Positions 1-7,214 of a stretch of 13,510 nucleotides of DNA are shown in pieces; within the stretch, counting starts at the first letter, position 1, and the number at the start of each line of letters is the position of its first letter. Source of the DNA: Acidobacteriota bacterium (lineage in GTDB: Bacteria > Pseudomonadota > Alphaproteobacteria > Caulobacterales > Hyphomonadaceae). Location: assembly GCA_016712445.1 (NCBI GenBank), contig JADJRB010000014.1:1-13510 (forward strand). The letters run 5' to 3'. The position numbers and the translations under genes are program-made. Below the pieces are notes generated by a model. It searched no databases. It saw only the letters and a program-made list of their open reading frames with translations, and was not told the origin of the DNA.

Positions 1-1040
1 GATCCGGCCCGGGTCACGGCCAAGCAACTGCCGCCAAACGCGAACCGCTGCTGATGAAACCCGGCGCACGACGGATACCCTCGGCCGCCGCCCCACGCCG
101 GCGAGCGCCAGTTTTCCACCCGCCGCCGCCTACCGCCGTCGTCGCACAGGCGGCGAGCGGATGATGCCTGACATTCTGCCGTAGCAGACGACCAACCGGT
201 GAGTTCGATAAACCCGCCCGCGATATCAGCGAACTTGCCGACGTCAACCGTGCGAAACCGCCCCGTTGCCAAGGTGAGCGTGACGACGGCGCCCACCGGG
301 TCTTTCTTGTCGGGCGTGCATGCCGTGTTTGGCGAGCCAACAATGCGCCACTGTTGAGCACCGAACGCCAGCGCCGGAAACGGCCGATTGACCTGAGCGG
401 TCTGGCGACGTGCTCGGCGAGATAGCCGATGATAGTTGCCTGTCCGCCGCCTGCCTCAACCAATCTATCCACGTCGCTGGTAGGAACGCCGACGCAACGC
501 TAAGGGTGACCGTGCCCGTAGCCGCAGAAAATGACTAGCGCCACAAGGAACTCATGCCCCGGCTCGTACGTCGCTGGCGGCGAAAACGGCAGATCGGAGA
601 ACACCCGCAGTGTGTCCGGTGCGGGTCAACGCACGCGGCGGGTGAGCGGCATGGAACAGGTACCAGCACGTCGAAACTCTGCGTGTACGTGAGTTCGAGC
701 ACATCCGCCTCCGAATACGGAGACGCCACCTCGTAGGCCGCGCTGCCCCGAAACAATCTGCGCCTCATCCTTGTAGAACCGGAAATATCGCTCCGGCCTC
801 GATCATATATGCCTGCGTGGTCGAGAAGCGGAACGGGATCAGACGCGATCGCCGGCGTGAACCTTCGTCGACGCAATGAACCGCGTGCCAGGCCGCTTGC
901 TCAATCCGCCTTCCTTGCGGACGAACATGTTTTCCAGCAGGTAGCATCCGTTTTCTCGCGCCGTCAGGCCAACGCGGGCGGCAAGCAGGGCTAATCTCCC
1001 CCGCTGTGAACGAGTTGCGCAGGATGTTAGCGCGCGCCAT
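1..1040 (-). CDS. T7 gp12-like tail tubular protein B (nozzle), partial and frame-disrupted
   Basis: This is the N-terminal part of a podovirus tail tube/nozzle protein, and it continues past the left edge. The start at 1040 gives MARANILRNSFTAGEISP, the usual opening of this family. Conserved pieces follow in different frames: ENGCYLLENMFVRKEGG then SKRPGTRF (about 950-890), RLIPFRFSTTQAYMIEAG (about 845-790), YFRFYKDEAQIV (about 790-750), YEVASPYSEADVLELTYTQS (about 735-680) and RTGHTAG (about 620). Near the edge lies AWGGGRGYPSCAGFHQQRF (about 95-40), matching the family motif W-x-GRGYP-x(4)-FxQQR-x-FGGS. At least six frame changes are needed, the highest density in the window, so no single ORF covers it. 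It follows the adaptor gene with a 3-base gap. The family assignment is firm from motif order; the exact protein sequence is not recoverable here. Confidence 0.75.
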
Positions 1041-1043
1041 TGG

Positions 1044-1643
1044 CTACACCCACGATTCAGGGGCGAACTGATTGACCCACGATCCGACTTGCTGCGCTTG
1101 CGGCGTGCCTCCGCTCCGTCCACCGCGGCGGCATCAACCAGCGCCTGCCGGTAAAGCTGATGCATCGCCTGCATGGCGGTATCCGATCCAGTGATGCGGC
1201 GGGCGTTCGTCCACGCCATCGCAGCCCGACGACGGCGGCGAGCAGGCCGCTCATCTGAATGTCTTCGCCATCTCCCGATCGGTTGGCGGATGGCGAGACG
1301 GCAAGGTTTCGCGTGTACAACACGTCGAGCGGCGCCGGCGCATTGGTCATCAGCCGCCGGCCGCGCCGTGTCCATGGGTCGCTGCTCGATCAGCCCGCGC
1401 ACCCGCAAGCAATCGCCGGGGAGGATGAACTGCCGGGCGTAGTCTCTCGGCGCGCTGACTTCTGCCGCCAGTGTCGCCGTTGCCGTCGCGTCGTTCCACA
1501 CGTCAAGCTCCAAGAACGGCTTCCATCGTGGCGCGGAACGTCGCGCGGGCACAAACGGCGGCGGTCGATTGTTCCTCGAAAGAACTAATCGGCCGCTCGC
1601 CGAGCGCCTCAATCCCGATGTTGACGATATCAATCGGTGTCAC
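1044..1643 (-). CDS. T7 gp11-like head-to-tail adaptor (tail tubular protein A), frame-disrupted
   Basis: This is probably the adaptor ring between portal and tail nozzle. The GTG start at 1643 lies just after the upstream stop, with AAGGGG ahead of it, and gives MTPIDIVNIGIEALGERPIS, typical of this family (an ALxxLGExPI-type opening). Later conserved pieces are ELDVWNDATA, then YARQFILPGDCLRVRGLIEQ (the Y-x-x-x-F-x-LP-x-DCLR motif). These are followed in another frame by TNAPAPLDVLYTRNLAVS (the NAPAP-x-VLYT segment), then ARRITGSDTAMQAMHQLYRQ and AAAVDGAEAR near the C terminus. The end is best read as GSWVNQFAPESWV followed by TAG at 1046-1044. About four frame changes (near 1515, 1350, 1220 and 1105) are required. 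The length of about 200 aa fits the family. The neighbouring gp12-like gene supports the call. Confidence 0.75.
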
Positions 1644-1656
1644 CGGGATTTTCCCC

Positions 1657-2127
1657 TTACGCGAAGATGACGTGGCCGCCAGGCGCGCCGCCGCCGGGAT
1701 GTATCCATTGCCGGGTGCGCCGGCGACAGTGGCGTTGACCACCATATCCGCCGACAGAATCCATCGCCACGTTTAGCGGGATGAACACTGTCGCGGCTGC
1801 GGAAACGTCCAGGTCCTCCGCAAACGCGGTCGCCAGCGCGTTGACGGCGGTCGCGTTGTCGCTCTTCGTGTGGGCCTCGTACCCGATATCGAGCACGCGG
1901 CTTGAACCGAACGCCGAGCACGCCACCACCATGCCGATGACGGTATGCTTGCCGGCCGGCATCTTGACGAGCCCTTGTGTCGATGTGGCGTCGCCAGCCG
2001 CAGCGCCTTGAGTGAAGTCGAACGGCTGGACCTTTAGGTCCATCTGACGCTGAGTGCGGGTCAAAGCCGTGGTGAGCGTGCCCTCCTGCGTCTTCAGGAT
2101 GGTGGATCGCTCGGTTGTAACTCCCAT
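1657..2127 (-). CDS. Capsid-associated virion protein in the Bbp16 position
   Basis: This is a 156-residue ORF starting MGVTTERSTILKTQ, with AGGAAAGGG 8 bases upstream of the ATG. It has the composition of phage capsid-decorating proteins: a beta-rich body, the segment GLVKMPAGKHTVIGMVVACS, then SSRVLDIGYEAHTKSDN and an alanine/valine-rich C terminus. In BPP-1-like phages the gene directly after the major capsid protein encodes the cement protein, and this gene has that position. The last 30 codons look out of frame. The +1 frame gives a more natural MVVNATVAGAPGNGYIPAA (about 1745-1690), yet the ORF ends GGHVIFA-stop right before the next ribosome site, so two compensating indels are likely between about 1750 and 1680. 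Function is inferred from position; I recognise no catalytic motif. Confidence 0.6.
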   Translation of the reverse strand: MGVTTERSTILKTQEGTLTTALTRTQRQMDLKVQPFDFTQGAAAGDATSTQGLVKMPAGKHTVIGMVVACSAFGSSRVLDIGYEAHTKSDNATAVNALATAFAEDLDVSAAATVFIPLNVAMDSVGGYGGQRHCRRRTRQWIHPGGGAPGGHVIFA

Positions 2128-2156
2128 CTTGGTAGCCCTTTCCTATCGGCCGTGGC

Positions 2157-3077
2157 TTACGCCTCGGAGCATTTGACCTCGGCGATCATCTTCTCTTCGG
2201 CACGACCGCCCCGAACTGAGCGTGCGCGTGCGCCTGCCACGGCAGGCCTTCCCAATCCTTGCGCTGGGAAGGTCAGTCGTCAGCTCACGGGTAACGCCGA
2301 CGCGCGCCCATTGGCATCCACACGGGGCACCGTCGGTAGGAGTTTCCGTCCACCGGTAATGCCTGATAATTGTGGAAGTCGATGTTCAGGTAATTCAACC
2401 GGCCGGTGCGCTCGAACTGCCCGAGCAAACTGTCGCGGTCGGTCACCTTGTCATCGTTCAGCATGTCTTTTGAGCTGCTTGGCGGTGATCGCCATATGCA
2501 AGCCGTTGCCCGGCCCGTCGTCCATGATCGCTTCGTTCTGGACGAACAGAGCAAAGACGGCGTTCAGCTTTGCGCGGTTGAGTCCGGTGGCGGCCGGCGT
2601 GCCGCTGTTGACGACATCGACGGCGATGACCTGGCCCGCAGGGAACGTGACATCAGTGTCATCGCCCGGCAGCGTCTTGCCGCGCTTGACGGCGGCGAAC
2701 ATCGCAGCGACGGCAACCGGATCCTTGCGGCGGTTGTACGTCATGGCGATCTGCCGCATCACCGAACTGGTCGGATCGGTCAGCCGCACGGTGTCGGAGA
2801 AATACGGCCAGTGCTTCGTGAACTTCCACGAAGCGGTTTGCAACCACCGGCGGGTGAACTGCAGCTCGCTAACGGTGATCGGCTGATAGTCCGAGCCGGG
2901 AACAAACGGCAGCGGGTCTTCAAACGGCGCGATTTCGTCGAAGGAAAGGCCCTGCTCTGCGTCGACGTTGAACGGCTCGCAATACTGCCAGATCCGGCTC
3001 GTCTCTTGCTGCAGCAGCAGCCGCAGCTTGTCATGGTAAGCAACCTGCACTTGATTTTCAGTAGGTCCGAGTGCCAT
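2157..3077 (-). CDS. Major capsid protein, frame-disrupted near the C terminus
   Basis: This is the main head protein, about 306 residues when repaired. The ATG at 3077 has GAGGTG 5 bases upstream and gives MALGPTENQVQVAYHDKLRL, followed by TSRIWQYCEPFNVDAEQG. The first 203 codons are intact. At the T4 run 2468-2471 (AAAA on the coding strand) one extra base ends the frame. The next frame continues QLK-DMLNDDKVTDRDSLLGQFE and then NYLNIDFHNYQALPVDGN and CPVWMP. The tail is then read in pieces, VTRELTTDLPSARI, EGLPWQAHAHAQFGA and EEKMIAEVKCSEA, ending at TAA 2159-2157, so further indels fall near 2305, 2235 and 2195. A single long head-type protein between scaffold and cement-like genes fits the Bbp17-type major capsid protein. 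The family name is from position and general resemblance. Confidence 0.75.
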
Positions 3078-3186
3078 AGCACACCTCGCGTTGATCCAAA
3101 CTGCGTCTGTTTGGGTTGCCCGCGAGGCGCGGACCCGGTTAGTGGTAGGCTAGTTTTCCAGACCCGTCTTGAACGGGTTGCCCGGA
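3078..3186. other. Intergenic region with two short inverted repeats
   Basis: This 109-base spacer, between the beta-rich virion gene and the capsid gene, is the second-largest clear gene gap after the repeat region at 10.7 kb. It contains ACCCGT-CTTGA-ACGGGT (3162-3178) and CCGCG-AGG-CGCGG (3120-3132 region), and the octamer GTTGCCCG occurs twice. The 3162-3178 hairpin could be a weak terminator or processing site, but no T-tract follows it on the coding strand. A ribosome site for the capsid gene lies at the low-coordinate end. I see no convincing sigma-70 promoter. Confidence 0.4.
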
Positions 3187-3951
3187 TTATCTCTTAAGCG
3201 CGAACCCGCGGATGATGTATCTGCCGGTTCCCGATTTCGTAAACGTCCCGCCGCCGATCGTGCCGGCGAGCGGCATGTCCGCTATCAGCAGGAACAGCCG
3301 CATGGTATCGGCCGTCGCCTGCGAGGCCATTGCCCATTTTCCGCCCGTCTCGCCAGTGAAGCCGGGGACTGTTTCCGACGCGGAGAGCGCGCCGAATTGC
3401 AGCGCCAGCCGGCCCGGCGCGTCCGTCGTCACAGGGGCATCGGCGATCGAAGTGGCTGCGCCCGGGACGACCGCCGGGCCGATCACTGCCGTCGGATTAG
3501 CGTTGCTGAACGCGTGAATAACCGATTGCTGCGTACCGAGCGCCGTGCCACCCGCATTGGTAATTGATACGGTGCCCGTTTCTGTCCCGTCGGCGACCTT
3601 GCGATGTATCCATTGCCGAGTGGTGCCGGTCGTGTCCGCATAGAGCAGTTCCCAGCCATCGGGAAACGTGTATGTAGCAGCCGCCTGCGTTGAGTTGTTC
3701 ATGTGCGCTGTCTGCATCAGCAGCACGTCGCCGGCCTGTGCCCGCGGGAAGCCGGGCGTTATCGCGACATTGCCGGCAACACGGCTGTACGCTCCGCTGC
3801 CTTGGTACATTGGCATCGGCGGGATGCCAAGGCCGAAGAAGCGCGGGGAGAAGTACCGCGGGGCAAAATGCCGCAAAGTCACAAGTTCGTTCAGCACGCC
3901 CCGATCATCGGGCGGGCGGCGGAAATCAGTGAACACATTGCGGCGCAGCAT
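3187..3951 (-). CDS. Beta-rich virion protein (putative head fibre or surface protein)
   Basis: This is an intact ORF of 254 residues starting MLRRNVFTDFRRPPDDRGVL, two bases after the preceding stop. Residues 1-60 are rich in Arg, Phe and Pro. The rest looks like a secreted or virion beta-sandwich: PRAQAGDVLLMQTA, TYTFPDGWELLYAD, RQWIHRKVADGTETGTVSI, then AFSNANP and a C-terminal TKSGTGRYIIRGFALKR. The pattern GDVLL...P-x-GW...W-x-K-x-ADGTE recurs in phage surface and tail-adhesin domains, and no transmembrane or enzymatic motif is visible. It lies between scaffold and major capsid genes, which points to a head-associated role such as decoration or fibre. The specific function is not recognised. 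The frame is clean, unlike its neighbours. Confidence 0.55.
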   Translation of the reverse strand: MLRRNVFTDFRRPPDDRGVLNELVTLRHFAPRYFSPRFFGLGIPPMPMYQGSGAYSRVAGNVAITPGFPRAQAGDVLLMQTAHMNNSTQAAATYTFPDGWELLYADTTGTTRQWIHRKVADGTETGTVSITNAGGTALGTQQSVIHAFSNANPTAVIGPAVVPGAATSIADAPVTTDAPGRLALQFGALSASETVPGFTGETGGKWAMASQATADTMRLFLLIADMPLAGTIGGGTFTKSGTGRYIIRGFALKR

Positions 3952-3953
3952 CG

Positions 3954-4301
3954 CTATTTCCCGATGAGCTGCAACACGAGGCCAGTATCGCCAGCCTGGT
4001 AGTCGCCAGTCGCAACGCCGACGTCGAACTCGTAGACGTCCGGCAGGCCGGTGAAGTGCGTCACCAGCGACCCGGCCGAGCCCATGTCAGCGGCGACGAT
4101 CTTCTTGACCGTATCCCATGCGCCCGCCACGCCATCATTCGCGGCCGCCTTCAGCCGCTGGCGGAACGTGACGACTGACCCGGACGTAAGCGCCGACACA
4201 ACCGTCAGCGACAGTGCGCCATCAGCCGGCGAGACGGCGCCGGCGGTGGTGCTCAGCCACGTGTTCTGTGCGGTGACCGCTATGCGGTTTTTGTCGGCCA
4301 A
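3954..4301 (-). CDS. Small beta-rich virion protein, TTG start
   Basis: This 115-residue protein opens MADKNRIAVTAQNTWLSTTA and ends GDTGLVLQLIGK. The start is TTG at 4301, decided by a perfect AGGAGG (4312-4307) five bases upstream. That ribosome site overlaps the TAG stop of the scaffold gene, so the two are translationally linked. The sequence alternates short hydrophobic and Thr/Ser/Gly-rich stretches, consistent with a small beta-sandwich, and lacks Cys and catalytic motifs. Its position between scaffold and a second beta-rich protein suggests a head decoration or stabilising role. I do not recognise a named family. Confidence 0.55.
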   Translation of the reverse strand: MADKNRIAVTAQNTWLSTTAGAVSPADGALSLTVVSALTSGSVVTFRQRLKAAANDGVAGAWDTVKKIVAADMGSAGSLVTHFTGLPDVYEFDVGVATGDYQAGDTGLVLQLIGK

Positions 4302-4310
4302 GTCTACCTC

Positions 4311-5195
4311 CTATGCGCCGGCAGCGATCTTGCGCTGGATGGCGGTTTCCCACTGTGCCCGCGCCTGGCGCTGCGCCTCTGGGCCACTCTTGCCTTTGAT
4401 GCGGCTCTGGAAGTCGCCGTCGGCAATCAGCCTGTCAACCTCGGATGCCGCGCTTGCTGCGCCAGCACCCCCGCCAGGGTCGCGCCGTCCTCCGACGTGT
4501 CGCGCCCGATCGCTGCGAACATCTTGCGGAACGTCGGGTCGGCGTCGAAGCCGTCCTGCTTCAGCCAGTCGCGGAACTCATCGCCGCCATACTTCGACAC
4601 GGCGCGATCAGCCAGAGCAGTGCGGGTGTCGTATTCCGCTCCCCACTCGCGCCGCAACGCCGCCTCGCCCTCTTGCGCGCGCTTTGCCATCTCGGCTTCG
4701 TGGTTGCGCATCGCCTCGACGTTGGCCCGATGCAATTCTTCATTCAGCGTCTGCACCGCCGCCGGCGCGAGCCCGAGCTTATGAAAGACGGGAAGCCGCG
4801 CCTTGATCAGGTTTTCGTCGTACGGGTAATCGTCCGGCAGATCCTTCGGCTTCTCCAGCTTGTAGCCGTCGGGCGTCTCGGGGCGTCCAAGCGCCGAATA
4901 AACCTTGTCGAAAGCGCCAGGAGCATGCGGGTCATCGGGCAGCCGCAACAGCTTATCCTTTGGCGCTCCGAGCAGCTTCTCGGCGTTGATGTACGAGCGC
5001 GCGACGTGCGGCAGCGCTTCGGCCGGATCGCCGAGCTTGTCCCAGCCCCTTCGCCGTAGCCGCGAGCTTCAGGTCATCCGGCCACGCCCATGCCTGCGCA
5101 GCGGGTGCTGGCGCGTCGGTGGTGACCGGTGGCGGCGGCGCGTCGGTTGTCGCAACTGGTGCGGCCGAAGTAATCTCAGTCAAAGAACTCTCCAT
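4311..5195 (-). CDS. Scaffolding protein, two frameshifts
   Basis: This is the internal scaffold for procapsid assembly, about 294 residues after repair. The ATG at 5195 lies inside the end of the Bbp19-like gene. The N terminus is low-complexity Ala/Pro/Thr (TTDAPPPPVTTDAPAPAAQ). The body is highly charged and helical, as expected: PETPDGYKLEKPKDLPDDYP, then LNEELHRANVEAMRNHEAEM and EAALRREWGAEYDTRTALAD. One extra base in the C4 run 5046-5049 breaks the frame; the frame then continues DKLGDPAEALPHVARSYINA into the long ORF. One missing base at the C5 run 4468-4472 breaks it again; the true end reads SEVDRLIADGDFQSRIKGKS and ETAIQRKIAAGA before TAG 4313-4311. The C-terminal basic helix is the usual coat-binding region of scaffolds. 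Position after the portal supports the call. Confidence 0.7.
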
Positions 5196-5435
5196 CTTTC
5201 ACGTGGCCGTAGACGATTTGCTGCACTTGATCGTTGTCAAGCGCCATTTGTTCGGTGATCCACAATATCACGCTGCGCTGCCCTTCGCGATATGCACTCT
5301 CGTGCGTGTCCCCGGCGCAATAGGTGGACCCGATTGCACGAAAGCGCGCCGCCAGATCAGCCAGCACCACCCACCGGAGCCATCGGCAAATGCGCCCCGG
5401 TAGATCGAGGCGCGGCGCCGGAGCCTACCCAGCAT
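5176..5435 (-). CDS. Bbp19-like small phage protein, one frameshift
   Basis: This is a small conserved protein found next to the portal in BPP-1-like podoviruses; its role is unknown. The ATG at 5435 overlaps the end of the portal gene and gives MLGRLRRRASIYRGAFADGS. One base is missing at the C3 run 5370-5372. The frame then continues VLADLAARFRAIGSTYCAGD and ESAYREGQRSVILWI. The A/F-x-REGQRSV-I/V-L motif is the recognisable signature. The protein ends YGHVKDGEFFD with a TGA that overlaps the scaffold start. Repaired length is about 86 residues, normal for the group. Confidence 0.6.
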
Positions 5436-7020
5436 AGGTGCTCTCCGCGTCCGCGGCCAACTTGGCAACGGTGGCGCCGGTTATTGCGGTCTGCCCCAGC
5501 GCAGCCATCTGCTGCTGCTTGGCCTCGGCCTCGCGCATCGCCTGCACACGCTCACGCGATGCCAGCACCTTGAGCGGCGCCCCGAACGCCTTGGCTAGCT
5601 CGCGGATCGTCTCTTCGCTATCGACCACGGCAGCGGCGCGCGGATCGAACTGCGCCACAAGCGCTGCGCCTTCCAGCGTGCGCTGAATGGATTCCGCAAC
5701 CGCCAACTCCTTGCCCTGTGAGATGACAGAGCGGAACTCAACGTCGTAATCTGCGAATGATCCCTCTTGCGGCGGCTCGATAACGCCCGCGCGGATCAGC
5801 AGCCCGAAGAACCGCTTGCCGGCCGGCTCGGCCATCTCTTGCTCGAGCCGCCCCACCGGTGCGCCCATGCGCCGCGCCATCTGCTGCCGGCGCCCGATCC
5901 ATTCGGTTGCCGTCATGTTCGGCGACTCGGGCGGCTGAAGAAAAGTAGAAATATGCCTCGCGGATCGCGTTGCGCCGATCGTGCTCGTACTCAAGCAGGA
6001 ACGGCAAGCCTTCCGCCGACGGCCACTTCCGCACCTCGGCATTCGCCGCCGCGACGTTGGTAGAGTAGCTGTGCACCGCGCCTGGCCGGCGCGCTTGGCT
6101 CAGTCCGCGGCGAAACATCCCATCGGGCACGTAGACCTCTGGCTCCGCGGTGTACTGTCCGGCCTTGAGGTTGGTGCGGCCCATCGCGTTGACGCGGATC
6201 ACCTCGTCGAGCACGGTCATTCCAGGCGACCAGCCGTAGGCCGAGCAGCCCGAACGATCCCAACGCGGCACGACAAAGGGGAACTCGATAAACCCGCCCT
6301 CGTCAAGCAGATGCTTGGTGTCTTCCTCGATGTAGACGCTGGCCCAGGGCATCCGCGTCCGCGATGCGCCTGGCACCTCCCAGCGCGGGTGCACCGAATG
6401 CAGGATCGTCACCTTCTCGCCGGGATACTTTTCCAGCCGCTGCCGCACCGTGGCGATGCGCGATCGCCCCACGTCTCGACCACCTGGCGGACGGTCATCG
6501 GGTAGCGCCGCATGCGGGTATCAACTATGCCGTACGCGTTTTCGCCGATGACGATTTCCGACGCCGGCTCGTATTTGCAGATTAGATGTTTGCCGGGGAC
6601 ATCGCTGATGAACATGCATCCATGGCCGAGCCCGGCAGTGGAGCGCAACACCGATTGCCGCGCCGTCGTCCAACCCGAGCGCGGATGATCAATCGCGGCG
6701 TTGAGGTTATGCGTCGCGTACGCCGCCCACTCAGCAGCATAGCCGCCCATCTCCATAGCGCGATCGTCACGCGGCACGACTTCGAACGGGTCGCGCCGAA
6801 ACAGCATCTCATCGAGGCCGGCGACGAGGTTGTCCAGCACCTCACGGCCGGTGTCGTCAACAGTCGGCGACGTCGGCGGACCGTCTGGATTGACGCCCCA
6901 ATTTTCCGCCTCCTGCGGAAAGAAGTAGCGCACGAGCTTGCGCCACTTGTCCTCGCGCGCCGATCGCTCGGATAGCAGTTCTGACCACCGCTGAATGATG
7001 CTGTTGGCGGTGTCTGTCAT
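5425..7020 (-). CDS. Portal protein (podovirus head-tail connector), two frameshifts
   Basis: This is the dodecameric portal at the DNA-packaging vertex; it resembles the podovirus head-tail connecting protein family. The ATG at 7020 overlaps the preceding stop (ATGA) and gives MTDTANSIIQRWSELLSERS, followed by REDKWRKLVRYFFPQEAENW, the classic opening. Later segments are TAGLGHGCMFISDVPGKHLI, GIVDTRMRRYPMTVRQVVET, EKVTILHSVHPR, YGWSPGMTVLDEVIRVNAMG and NMTATEWIGRRQQMARRMGA. One base is missing at the C4 run 6467-6470, and one is extra at the A4 run 5941-5944. Removing the latter joins EAYFY directly to FLQPPESPNMTATEW. Repaired length is about 531 residues, normal for the family. The end, AESTYAG, overlaps the Bbp19-like gene. 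Confidence 0.85.
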
Positions 7021-7214
7021 TGGCCGAGCAGCACCTTTGGGGCGGTCGGAGCCGGGTTGACGAGCCCGAAGCCACCGGTGACCAGCGTGCTCGAGCGCCC
7101 GGCCGCCAGGCGGTTGCGCTTCTCCTCGAGGCGCCGCGCCTCGTTCGCCGCATCGTCGTCAACAACCGGGACGGGGGGCGGTGCTTTCGGTGCCTTCGGT
7201 GTCCCGCCCATCAT
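7017..7214 (-). CDS. Small conserved protein between TerL and portal
   Basis: This is a 65-residue ORF starting MMGGTPKAPKAPPPVPVVDD. Its ATG begins on the last base of the TerL stop (TGATG), and its TGA overlaps the portal ATG, so the three genes are coupled. A Pro/Ala-rich start is followed by a charged helix (ANEARRLEEKRNRL), then the segment STLVTGGFGL and a C-terminal KVLLGQ. The (S)T-x-LTGG-x-GL ... K-x-LLG pattern is common in small ORFs preceding podovirus portals. The function is unknown. Residues from an upstream in-frame ATG at 7256 lie inside TerL and are less likely. Confidence 0.6.
   Translation of the reverse strand: MMGGTPKAPKAPPPVPVVDDDAANEARRLEEKRNRLAAGRSSTLVTGGFGLVNPAPTAPKVLLGQ

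Noticed and set aside
839..1633. A 264-codon ORF spanning the adaptor and nozzle genes as one protein
   Set aside because: It stitches real segments of two different tail proteins through out-of-frame stretches; the stop and start at 1046-1038 separate them.
3162..3178. Rho-independent terminator before the capsid gene
   Set aside because: A short hairpin exists, but no T-run follows on the coding strand.
2152..3197. Long plus-strand ORFs opposite the capsid gene (244 and 263 codons)
   Set aside because: They are antisense to clear capsid motifs, are Arg/Ala-rich and lack ribosome sites; high GC keeps antisense frames open.
5925..6480. Programmed ribosomal frameshifting in the portal gene
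   Set aside because: The two breaks are simple one-base run-length changes (C4 and A4), no slippery heptamer or pseudoknot is evident, and portal proteins do not use frameshifting.
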